This document shows, piece by piece, positions 56,298-64,000 of a stretch of DNA of 64,000 bases. Positions within the stretch are counted from its first letter, which is position 1; the number at the start of each line of letters is the position of its first letter. The translations under genes and the position numbers were made by a program. Under the pieces are notes generated by a model. That model was not told the DNA's origin. It saw only the letters and a list, made by a program, of their open reading frames with translations, and searched no databases. Source of the stretch: Bryopsis sp. KO-2023 (taxonomy: Eukaryota; Chlorophyta; Ulvophyceae; Bryopsidales; Bryopsidaceae); NCBI GenBank assembly GCA_030272585.1, contig BSYQ01000010.1, positions 682,001 to 746,000 on the forward strand. The letters run 5' to 3'.

Positions 56298-57164
56298 TCA
56301 GGCCGCCGGACGTTTCAAGCCCCTCTTTGGCGCAAGCGCGGGCACACTCCAGCGGACCTCTCGCAGCGGCACGCAATCACGATTGGTTCGTCCCGGGGAG
56401 GCTGGTTGCGTCGGCAGGGGTGGACTGACGAGCGCGATTCGCAAGGACGTCAGCACCCTCGGCGCCATGGCCGTGTGCACCCGAAGCTGGCACAGCCCAC
56501 ACTCTTTCGCTGCATCCACCGAAACCCCCTTTCGCGTTTCGCTGAGTTGTCCGACCACGTCCAAGCTCCCGTCTGGGTTCGTCTTTTCCACCGTTACGTC
56601 TGGCGCGTACCAGAGTCTCTGGACACAGAGGTCTCTGCAGCATATCCTGTGCTTCCGACATGGGAGCTCCCGCACTGGTGCCCCAAGAGACCTCGCCGTC
56701 TTGAAGCAAAGCGAACAGCCACGTCCCGTTTCTTTCAGCGCCGTCTCCATCTCACTCTTTTGGTCTGCTGCAGGTTTTTCTGGTTCAGGGAGCCCTGTGT
56801 CCAGGAAGCCGAAGGACAACTCCTCTTCGGAATCCAACCGCGTTACCGGCATTTTCTTCGCCCACTCTCGCCACGCTTTCAGCTCACTTTCGGCAGCACT
56901 CAGAGACCCTTGCAGCTTCCACTTCTCCTGCTCCACCTTTTGACACTTGCTCCTCAGCCTTTCCAATTCCGCAACGTCGACTGCCCTCTTCCGCAGAACC
57001 TGCACATCCTCCTCAAACGCCACAACCTCATCTGCCCCCTTGATCACGTCGGCTTTCTCCACCGCTGCCGCAGGGATAACCACAGGGGTACTTTCTGCTG
57101 GTTCACTGCTGCTGGCGGGGGTTGAGACGATAAGGGCGGTCTGGTTTGCTGGTTGCTGATCCAT
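56298..57164 (-). CDS. Element D third ORF: coiled-coil protein with RING-like Cys/His cluster
   Basis: 288 residues from the first ATG at 57164. The first third is acidic/Ala-rich, then a coiled coil (VAELERLRSKCQKVEQEKWK). Then the Cys/His cluster: CSLC, ELPCRKHRICCRDLC, and about 45 residues later CGLC, i.e. C-x2-C, C-x3-H-x2-C-x4-C, C-x2-C. The order and the LPC..H..C centre match the third ORF of element C, although the proteins share little else by eye. The C-terminus is Pro/Arg-rich. It lies downstream of pol and before the 3' LTR, 175 bases after the pol stop. There is no membrane segment. The function is unknown. Confidence 0.78.
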   Translation of the reverse strand: MDQQPANQTALIVSTPASSSEPAESTPVVIPAAAVEKADVIKGADEVVAFEEDVQVLRKRAVDVAELERLRSKCQKVEQEKWKLQGSLSAAESELKAWREWAKKMPVTRLDSEEELSFGFLDTGLPEPEKPAADQKSEMETALKETGRGCSLCFKTARSLGAPVRELPCRKHRICCRDLCVQRLWYAPDVTVEKTNPDGSLDVVGQLSETRKGVSVDAAKECGLCQLRVHTAMAPRVLTSLRIALVSPPLPTQPASPGRTNRDCVPLREVRWSVPALAPKRGLKRPAA

Positions 57165-57338
57165 ATTGACTCCTTCCTTTCGAACGATAAGCTCCTCTTT
57201 CTCTTTTCCTGCTCTGCGCACGTAACTTGCTAGACAGCTTCTTGTTCCAGTATGCTGCACTCTTTTCGCTGTTTCTGTCAGGGGTTGCTTCAGTCTGTCA
57301 GAGATATCAACCTGTCACCTCTGTTTGGTCGGGTCCTT

Positions 57339-60300
57339 TCAGCTCCTTATCTCAAACTCACGTAACTTGTCCGGTGCGTTTCGCAAGTTTCTGGCAGGCT
57401 CCCATGTATCCTCTGACTGGTCATAGCCCTGCCACCTGACAAGGTACTGCTTCCTGCCTCTGACAGTCCTTTCTGCAAGAATCCTGTCCACCAGGTATTC
57501 CTCTTGCCCCTCAACCAGCTCTGGTTCAGGCTGCAGTGTGTGTGTCCTCCTGGCTGGAAAACTGCCCTCCTGATCAATAAAGGCAGGCTTCAGCTTGGAC
57601 ACATGAAACACATCATGGATTCGCCAATGCCCTGGCAGCCTCAACCTGACTGTCACCTCTGACAGCCTTTCTACCACCTCAAATGGCCCACAGAACTTTG
57701 CAGTTAGTTTCCTGCTCAGTACATCAGGTAGGGGTAAGTCCTTGGTTGCCAGAAAAACTTTTTCGCCTGGCTCAAAGCCCCCTCCCCGCCTGGTTTGATC
57801 CGCCACCTGGCGATGTCGATCCTGAGCTTGAGCAATGTTGTCTCTGCCAGCAAGCAGAGCTTGTTGCCAAGTAGTCCACCAATCATCCACCGCAGGGCAG
57901 GTTGTAGTTGCTACAGCACTTGCAGGAGTTCGGGGATTCTGCCCGTACATAAGGAAAAAGGGAGAGAATCCTGTAGTGGCATTGATGCTGGAGTTGTAAG
58001 CAAACTCTGCAGCAGCCAAATGTTCTTCCCAATCTGCACCTGCAGGCTCAACATAACTTCGCAGAATCTCCTGCACAGTTCTGTTAGCCCTTTCTGTCTG
58101 CCCGTCTGTCTCAGGGTGGTAACTACTAGACATTGCCAATCTAGTATTTGCTCTCTTCCACAGAGCTCTCCAAAAATTACTAGTGAACCGACTGTCTCTA
58201 TCCGAAACAATCTCTTGAGGCAACCCAAAGAAACGAACTACATTCTGAAAGAATAAATCTGCAACACCTGCTGCAGTTACCGTTTGTGTGGTTGGAATCA
58301 ATCGCAACATCTTACTGAATCTGTCCACTACCACAAACAAATAATCTGACCCCTTCCTGGTTTTAGGCAAAGGGCCTACAAAATCCATTGAAACACTGGA
58401 CCACCTGCCATCAGGAATAGGCAGAGGCTGCAGCTTACCCAAAGGCCTCTGATTAGAAGCCTTATTTCTCTGACAGGGGATGCAATTCTTGACATACTTC
58501 TGTACTGTGCCTGAAATGCGTGGCCAGAAGTAATGCGCCTGCACTCTGACCAGCGTTTTTCGTCTGCCCAGATGTCCTGCCAATGCTGATTCATGGCAGT
58601 CATGGAGCAACTTCTCCCTGAGCCCGTCTGCATCAGGTATCCACCATTTCCAGGCATTGCAAACCCTTCTCCAAAGCCTCTGACCATCCCATTTCACATG
58701 AGCTGGTCTGTAGTGTGCCTCAATCAATTGCTTGCACAAAGGATCCTTTTGATAGGCCTCCTTGACCTCCTCCTGAAATCCCTGGGTCAGGTCCAATCTT
58801 GCTTGTGCATTGACCTCAGGCTGCTCCCTTGCAGTCTGATGTGTGGCCCTGCTCAGTGCATCTGCCACCACATTGTCTCTTCCAGGTCTGTACTTGATCT
58901 CAAACTTGAAGGATTGCAAGGTCTCCATCCACCTTGCCTGCCTCTTGGACAACTGAGGCTGAGTCTGTAGATACTTCAGCGGTGCATGATCAGTGTGCAC
59001 CACAAACTCCTGAGCATCCAGATAGTGCCTCCACACCTTGAGTGCATGTACAATGGCCAAGAGCTCCTTCTCATGGGTAGCATAATTCAGTTCTGCAGGT
59101 TGCAGTTTCCTGCTTTCATAGGCCACAGGTTGCTGACCCTGTCCATGGTCCTGTGTAAGGACTGCTCCAATGGCATAGTCTGAAGCATCAGTGGTGACTT
59201 CAAACTTCAATCCTGGGTCAGGCACCAACAACACTGGTGCAGACATCAATGCCTCTTTAATATCCTGCATTGACGCAGCTTCCCTTTCTGTCCATTGCCA
59301 GCTTGCTTCCTTCTTCAGCAAGGCAGTCAATGGCTTAGCCCTGGCAGAGAAGTCCTTGATGAACCTTCTGTAGTAATTTGCCAGGCCAAGGAAGGATCTG
59401 AGGTCCTTCACTGACGTTAAGGGAGTCCAGTCCCTGATGATCTGCACTTTGTTCTGCAACACCTGTATACCTGCAGCACTCACTTCATGCCCCAAAAACT
59501 CCACCTGCATCTTGCAGATGTCACATTTAGTAGCTGAAGCATACAGTTTCTGTTCCCTCAGTCTCTGCAGCACTTTCTGCAAGTGAACCTTGTGTTCAGC
59601 CCAATTCCTGCTGTAAACCAAAATGTCATCCAGATAAACTATGCAGAAAATATCCAAGAAATCATGAAGAACATGGTTCATGGTGTTCATAAAGGTGGCA
59701 GGGGCATTTGTCAGCCCAAAAGGAAGAACCACATATTCAAAAAGCCCATATCTAGTGCGGAAGGCCGTCTTTTCTGAATCTGCAGGGTCCAACCGCACTT
59801 GATGATAACCTGAGCAGAGATCTATTTTACTGAAACAACGAGCTCCTTGAATCTGATCTAGCAACTCCTCAATCCTTGGAATAGGATACCTGTTTTTCAC
59901 TGTCAGTTTATTCAGTGCCCTGAAATCGACACACATTCTCAACTTCCCATTTTTCTTTGGAACGAATAAAACTGGTGATCCCCAGGGTGACTTGCTAGGT
60001 CTGATAAAACCCTGTTTCAGCAACTCTGCCAACTGCTTTTTCAGTTCTTCTCTTTCTGCAAAACTAGCCCTGTAAAGTCCCTTCTTTACCGGCTCTGCCC
60101 CTTCCACAAGTTCTATCTTGTGGTTAACACCTCTGTCAGGAGGTAACTCCTGAGGCAGTTCTTCTTTGAACAAATCCTGAAACTCTTTTCTGATTTCTTT
60201 TTCCAACTGCAAAGCTTCTCTTTCTTCCTCTGAGACTGTATCTGCAAAACTTCCTTTTACTGCTTCAGTACTTTCTAACCCATTTATTGCATGCTCAACA

Positions 60301-61490
60301 TCCACTTCTTTCAAATGAAGTAAATATATAGGTCTGCCCTTGCGAGCAACCTGTGCGAACTCTGTTGCAGACATCAGATCCAATTCTGCTGTACTGCAAT
60401 CTTCTACTCTACCAGTCTGCATTCTAAGATTGACTGCTCCCTGAGGTGTCTGCAACACCAACAACTTCTTTTGCCAATCTATGACAGGGTTGTGTTTGCT
60501 TAACCAAGACATTCCTAACACCAGGTCGTACCTCCCTAGTGTTATGGCATACATCTTTTCCTCTGACACAAACTTGCCCATTTTGACACTGGCCTGCAGT
60601 TCTTTTTCTACCTTTTCTGAGGTTTTACCATCTGCTAACTGCACCTCAGTCAGTACCTCAGCAGCTTCTGTCTGAATGCCATTTTCAAGCAACCAATCTT
60701 TTGAAACAAAATTGTCAGTTGCTCCACTATCTATCAATATTCGAGAAAAACAACCTGCCACAAAACCTGTGGTCTTCAACATTCCCTGAGTCCCCCCATG
60801 GACTCCTCTCAACTTCAAAAGTGGGGGTTCATCTAAGCTATGTCCTTGAAAGCAAACTTCATTAGGTCTGCCCAGCCCAGACTCCTCTCTCACTGAAAAC
60901 GAGTCTGCAGTGTCTGCCCTCAGATCACTGTCAGCACTCACATGCACAGAAAACTCATGCAGGTCAGGTGTGGCCCCGCCTGGCCCTGCACCTCCTGCCT
61001 CAGGGACCTGAGAGGTGGTGGTTCCACTCGACCGACCAGCCTCCTCATTCCCGGAAACCTCCTTCAAAATTCCTGCAGATGCTACTGCCCCTGCAGCAGC
61101 ACCCACTAATTCATCCACTGACCTACTCGCAGGAGACTCTGCCCCCAGCAGAGTACCCGCCAATTCATCCACTGACCTACTTGCAGGAGACTCTGCCTCC
61201 AGCAGAGTACCCGCCAATTCATCCACTGACCTACTTGCAGGAGACTCTGCCTCCAGCAGAGTACCCGCCAATTCATCCACTGACCTACTTGCAGGAGACT
61301 CTGCCTCCAACAGAGTACCCGCCAATTCAACGTTTTCCAAACGACCGACCTTCCCTTTCGGTGTGGCTTCACAAGGCACACCACCTGCCGGGTTCTGCTT
61401 CCCTGAAACAGATGCTACCCTCCCCATGGTAGCCTCCTTGTGTGGGTGGCTACGCCGGCCCTCCCACACTCCTCTTCTGTCCTCCTTCAC
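57339..61490 (-). CDS. Element D pol: protease, RT, RNase H, integrase, chromodomain
   Basis: The listed start at 61490 is a GTG; the frame is open a little further and overlaps the last codons of gag in the -1 frame, so translation by frameshift is likely. Residues about 50-130 are an 18-residue tandem repeat. Then protease LIDSGATDNF (about 252), RT with YLDD (about 617), RNase H TDASDYAIGAV (about 767), integrase zinc module (HLGRRKTL...CIPCQR), DDE core (SMDFVGP, SDRDSRF, HPETDGQTE), a CGPFEV module and a chromodomain (YLVRWQGYDQSEDTWEP) at the C-terminus. All catalytic residues are present and no stop was found, so the enzyme may be functional. Confidence 0.94.
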   Translation of the reverse strand: MKEDRRGVWEGRRSHPHKEATMGRVASVSGKQNPAGGVPCEATPKGKVGRLENVELAGTLLEAESPASRSVDELAGTLLEAESPASRSVDELAGTLLEAESPASRSVDELAGTLLGAESPASRSVDELVGAAAGAVASAGILKEVSGNEEAGRSSGTTTSQVPEAGGAGPGGATPDLHEFSVHVSADSDLRADTADSFSVREESGLGRPNEVCFQGHSLDEPPLLKLRGVHGGTQGMLKTTGFVAGCFSRILIDSGATDNFVSKDWLLENGIQTEAAEVLTEVQLADGKTSEKVEKELQASVKMGKFVSEEKMYAITLGRYDLVLGMSWLSKHNPVIDWQKKLLVLQTPQGAVNLRMQTGRVEDCSTAELDLMSATEFAQVARKGRPIYLLHLKEVDVEHAINGLESTEAVKGSFADTVSEEEREALQLEKEIRKEFQDLFKEELPQELPPDRGVNHKIELVEGAEPVKKGLYRASFAEREELKKQLAELLKQGFIRPSKSPWGSPVLFVPKKNGKLRMCVDFRALNKLTVKNRYPIPRIEELLDQIQGARCFSKIDLCSGYHQVRLDPADSEKTAFRTRYGLFEYVVLPFGLTNAPATFMNTMNHVLHDFLDIFCIVYLDDILVYSRNWAEHKVHLQKVLQRLREQKLYASATKCDICKMQVEFLGHEVSAAGIQVLQNKVQIIRDWTPLTSVKDLRSFLGLANYYRRFIKDFSARAKPLTALLKKEASWQWTEREAASMQDIKEALMSAPVLLVPDPGLKFEVTTDASDYAIGAVLTQDHGQGQQPVAYESRKLQPAELNYATHEKELLAIVHALKVWRHYLDAQEFVVHTDHAPLKYLQTQPQLSKRQARWMETLQSFKFEIKYRPGRDNVVADALSRATHQTAREQPEVNAQARLDLTQGFQEEVKEAYQKDPLCKQLIEAHYRPAHVKWDGQRLWRRVCNAWKWWIPDADGLREKLLHDCHESALAGHLGRRKTLVRVQAHYFWPRISGTVQKYVKNCIPCQRNKASNQRPLGKLQPLPIPDGRWSSVSMDFVGPLPKTRKGSDYLFVVVDRFSKMLRLIPTTQTVTAAGVADLFFQNVVRFFGLPQEIVSDRDSRFTSNFWRALWKRANTRLAMSSSYHPETDGQTERANRTVQEILRSYVEPAGADWEEHLAAAEFAYNSSINATTGFSPFFLMYGQNPRTPASAVATTTCPAVDDWWTTWQQALLAGRDNIAQAQDRHRQVADQTRRGGGFEPGEKVFLATKDLPLPDVLSRKLTAKFCGPFEVVERLSEVTVRLRLPGHWRIHDVFHVSKLKPAFIDQEGSFPARRTHTLQPEPELVEGQEEYLVDRILAERTVRGRKQYLVRWQGYDQSEDTWEPARNLRNAPDKLREFEIRS
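61105..61335 (-). repeat. 54-bp tandem repeat inside element D pol
   Basis: About four units encode ELAGTLLEAESPASRSVD, nearly identical in DNA, in the linker between gag and protease. The sequence identity suggests recent expansion by slippage or unequal exchange. Confidence 0.9.
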
Positions 61491-61531
61491 CTTTTCATTC
61501 CGGCCAAGGGACTCTCCAGCCCTTGACCTCT

Positions 61532-62704
61532 TTAGTTTTCCGAGCAGTCAGCGGCGAAGTGGCCTTTCTTGCCACACCTGTAACAATCAACATGTGCTGC
61601 TGATCTGCCCATATCCATTCTGCTTCTCCTGTCTGAGGAACCCTCTCCAGTTCCTGCTCGTCTCTGCCTCTGGTGTCTGCGAGGACTGCCACTGCGTCCT
61701 CTGCTTTTACTGCGACTGAAACTGCGATCACCACCGCGACTGCCGCTGCGACCTCTACTGCCGCTGCGACCTTCCCTGACATCAAACCCCACGCGGTTAC
61801 GCTGGAGGCCATCAACCTCCATGCGATCACCTAAGTGTGGTGCCTGACGCTGCGGGTGGTACCTGTCGCGTTCGGTGTTATACCTTCCTCGACTGCTACT
61901 GCGACCTCTGCTCTGGGATCTGCCTCTGCTGAACGACCTGCCACGACTCTTCGATCTGTCCCTGCGCGACCTTGCACGTCTGCTGCTGGGACTGCGATCT
62001 CTGTGGTAGTTATCAAGAGGACCTTCCCAAGTAGCCGCCAGCGCAATCGCTCTTTCGAGGGTGTTGGGATCTTCCATCTCAACCTTCGTCCGCAGACGCT
62101 CATGCAGTCCCTCCATGAACCTGAAGAGCTTTTCCCCAGGATTGCTGTCATGAATCTGCAGTGTGAGCCTGCGAAACTTGTGTACATACTCAGCAACCGA
62201 AAGTCGCCCCTGACGCAACCGAGACCACTCTCTCCTGAAGTCACGGTTCTCGTTCACCTTGCCAAATTCCTGTCTCAGCTGTTCAACCAAAGCAACAAGT
62301 GACTGAGGCAGTTCCTGGTGGCCTGCAAGAGCAGCCTCATATCTGCCTCTCCACCAAGTACCTGCAGCTCCCCTGAGTGATCCTGCAGCCACTAAAACCT
62401 GCTGCTCTACATCCCTTGTGCCTGTCACATCAAAATATGTCTGTAACTGCACCTGCCACTCATTCAGTGGGATATCACCAGGGTCACCATACCAAGCATC
62501 TGGTGTCTTTGCTCTTGCCTTGCCCAATGCTGCTGGAGCCTGTGGCTGAGGCAACCTCTCTGCCACAGCCTGCTGCACAACATCATTCATCTGATGGTTG
62601 ACATTTGCAGCAACATTCCTCAGGTGAAGGACTTCATTCTGCAGATCTGTTATCATCTGCCTCATTGCCTGCAGATCGAAAGGATCTGGGGCTGGTACCC
62701 CCAT
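61532..62704 (-). CDS. Element D gag with SR-rich region, 5' end cut by element E
   Basis: 390 residues are open from an ATG that lies two bases before the LTR of element E, so a few N-terminal residues and the leader are probably displaced to the right of E. The gag core is at about 60-190 (PLNEWQVQLQTYFDV; AAGTWWRGRYE; LRQGRLSVAEYVHKFRRL). An Arg/Ser-repeat region of about 110 residues (SRGRSFSRGRSQSRGRS) resembles SR proteins, and one CCHC knuckle (CYRCGKKGHFAADC) is close to the stop. Confidence 0.88.
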   Translation of the reverse strand: MGVPAPDPFDLQAMRQMITDLQNEVLHLRNVAANVNHQMNDVVQQAVAERLPQPQAPAALGKARAKTPDAWYGDPGDIPLNEWQVQLQTYFDVTGTRDVEQQVLVAAGSLRGAAGTWWRGRYEAALAGHQELPQSLVALVEQLRQEFGKVNENRDFRREWSRLRQGRLSVAEYVHKFRRLTLQIHDSNPGEKLFRFMEGLHERLRTKVEMEDPNTLERAIALAATWEGPLDNYHRDRSPSSRRARSRRDRSKSRGRSFSRGRSQSRGRSSSRGRYNTERDRYHPQRQAPHLGDRMEVDGLQRNRVGFDVREGRSGSRGRSGSRGGDRSFSRSKSRGRSGSPRRHQRQRRAGTGEGSSDRRSRMDMGRSAAHVDCYRCGKKGHFAADCSEN

Positions 62705-62705
62705 C

Positions 62706-63130
62706 TGTTAGTCTTTTAGCGCTATACGAGGTAGTTTGGGATAGAGCCGAGGGTGGCTGACGCATGCGGGTTCGCGAGTAAGACAGATTAGACCCAGAGT
62801 TTGGGGCATGCGTCAGCGTACTACACTTAGGGGTACTTAAGAGGCCCACTCGTTGTTTTGACATTCTTATTCACTTTACTTTGTAAGAACTCGGGATTCG
62901 TGGGATTGGTGTGTTCCCGCTTGTGTGTGTGTTTGTGTGTGTGTGTCTAAGTGTTTGCCTGACGCAATCACTTATCCAACCAAGTGCTCTAGTAGCGTTC
63001 ACAACCGCGCTAGCTAGAGAGTTGTCTAAACCAACAAACCCCACAAGTATACTTGCGTTAGCCAGCAAGTTATCACGAATCCAATCAACACAGCCGACCA
63101 CTATTGCGTCACCCACAAGCTTCACTATCA
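62706..63130 (+). repeat. 5' LTR of element E (425 bp)
   Basis: TGTTAGTC...ACTATCA, matching the element C LTR with several substitutions and a slightly longer microsatellite region, so E and C are separate, diverged insertions. Confidence 0.9.
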
Positions 63131-63132
63131 AT

Positions 63133-63144
63133 TGGTTTCGGAGC
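63133..63144 (+). other. Primer-binding site of element E
   Basis: TGGTTTCGGAGC two bases after the LTR. Confidence 0.85.
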
Positions 63145-63275
63145 GAGGCAAGAACTTTAAGTTCTTGAGATCGAAACTTGTGAACGTGGCGCAACAAACG
63201 TTTTTGTTTGTTTGTTTGGTAGAGAGAAACTCCAACCGTGGTTGTTGAGTACTCCCAAATAGTGGCTGAGAGACC

Positions 63276-64000
63276 ATGGCTGACCGTGAACACGCATTGG
63301 CAGTGCGCGAGCCTCAAGTTGAAGAGCCAGGGATTGAACCTGAGTTCGATGAGGAATTGCCTGACGCACCCAATGTTGTGTATCAACAAATAAACGTCCA
63401 GAACATCCACAATGTCCAGCAAGCAGCTGTCGACATAGACATGGGAGCTGATGCGGAAGCCTTAAGAGAGGATGTGGACGCGGTCCATGACCGTGTGGAC
63501 GATTTAGCCCACGGGCTAAGGGGTCACCTGCAGCAAGTTGACCAGACACTGGGGCAGAGGCTAGCCCATGCTGAGGCCTCTGTGTCGAACCAACTGGCTG
63601 GCGCATCAGAGGTGATCGGGCAGGCGCTGGAAACACAGCACCAGCATGCGCAACAGGTTGAGGCCACACAGCATGCGGTGGTGTCGCAACAGCAGAAGCT
63701 GGATTCAGTAGCGGCTCAACATAGTCGATACGAGCAGAGGCTATTACGCCAAGATATCGACCATAGAAAAGAAAGGGCCGAGATCAAAGCTTCTGTGGAC
63801 GCAATAACGAGGAGAATGGATGCCGCAGACATTCTAGCGGACTCTCGTTTTGCTGACCTAAAAGAAGCAACTGAAGCATCAGCACTTCAGTTAAAACAAC
63901 TCTCCGAGTTATCCCTTGTTCAAGGGCGGAGAATTGAAGGCTTATTAGGAACTGTTGCGGATTCCAACGAAAAAGTCGAACGGACTCTAGAATTGTTTCG
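63276..64000 (+). CDS. Element E gag, partial
   Basis: 241 codons from an ATG at 63276 are open to the window edge. The sequence is almost identical to the N-terminal coiled-coil part of element C gag (few differences such as Ala for Thr in AHAEAS). This confirms the gag start chosen for C. Confidence 0.92.
   Translation, partial: MADREHALAVREPQVEEPGIEPEFDEELPDAPNVVYQQINVQNIHNVQQAAVDIDMGADAEALREDVDAVHDRVDDLAHGLRGHLQQVDQTLGQRLAHAEASVSNQLAGASEVIGQALETQHQHAQQVEATQHAVVSQQQKLDSVAAQHSRYEQRLLRQDIDHRKERAEIKASVDAITRRMDAADILADSRFADLKEATEASALQLKQLSELSLVQGRRIEGLLGTVADSNEKVERTLELF

Larger units (their letters stand above)
62706..64000 (+). mobile_element. Element E: second copy of the C family, partial
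   Basis: It starts with an LTR, PBS and gag that closely match element C but in the opposite orientation and inserted in element D; the right end is outside the window. Confidence 0.92.

Noticed and set aside
61015-61719. 234-codon plus-strand ORF opposite element D pol
   Set aside because: It mirrors the tandem repeat and the SR-coding region on the opposite strand and has no motif.
62871-63422. 183-codon minus-strand ORF across LTR and gag of element E
   Set aside because: The same frame appears opposite element C at 51178-51768 because it overlaps the LTR and the start of gag; it has no motif.

Overview
The window reads as repeat-dense nuclear DNA from a eukaryote of the green lineage, possibly a streptophyte alga or early land plant. 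The evidence is one spliceosomal gene with many introns, whose product resembles plastid-type methyltransferases of plants and algae, Ty3/gypsy chromoviruses with a C-terminal chromodomain and a plant-style gag zinc knuckle, and short interstitial CCCTAAA-type telomere-like repeats. The species cannot be named from the sequence. No prokaryotic gene organisation, CRISPR array or rRNA gene is seen. Apart from the gene at about 28.67-33.90 kb, nearly everything recognisable is a mobile element.

Left part (1-25.6 kb) is mostly old, broken elements. Element A (minus strand; open gag-protease frame running off the left edge; 5' LTR 3158-3397; PBS 3144-3155) sits inside a decayed plus-strand gypsy element G (3398-about 5483). 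A second gypsy remnant, H (6852-9143), carries gag zinc knuckles, a protease and a dUTPase domain split by a 240-bp solo LTR of family A with a 5-bp target duplication. Then come gag, DIRS-like RT/RNase H and protease remnants (9.7-12.3 kb), another gypsy remnant interrupted by a solo LTR (14.8-16.5 kb), and a tnp2/CACTA-like transposase remnant (17.6-19.5 kb). Between these lie hAT-like non-autonomous elements with ACGGT-rich arms that carry tRNA-derived modules (best copies 20201-21001 and 24744-25208, the latter with perfect 14-bp TIRs and 8-bp TSDs).

Middle: a gene island with a SAM-dependent methyltransferase (plus strand, 28.67-33.90 kb). At least ten internal or terminal exons can be joined in phase, and the introns contain unusual poly-T/poly-G blocks.

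Right part (34.9-64 kb) is a young nest. A hAT-like element (34918-34966 continuing at 54435-54649) was split by a 19.46-kb LTR element B (34967-54429, identical 230-bp LTRs, TSD ACCAC). Apart from its insert, B encodes no gag or pol; it is filled with a strand-biased, densely repeated GCGGA motif. B was itself split by an intact chromovirus C (41795-51889, minus strand, 420-bp LTRs that look identical, TSD CCTAT). C encodes gag, pol in the -1 frame at an A-AAA-AAA slip site, and a third ORF with a coiled coil and a RING-like Cys/His cluster. The same hAT-like element was also entered by chromovirus D (minus strand; gag, pol, a similar third ORF), whose 3' end shows two tandem 350-bp LTRs joined by CATTAATG. 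A second copy of the C family, E (plus strand, 62706 to the right edge), is inserted in D at the start of the gag frame.

The most unusual signals are the RING-like third ORF shared by two distinct chromoviruses, the GCGGA-studded non-coding element B, the hAT-like elements with tRNA-derived modules, and the LTR-LTR junction of D.
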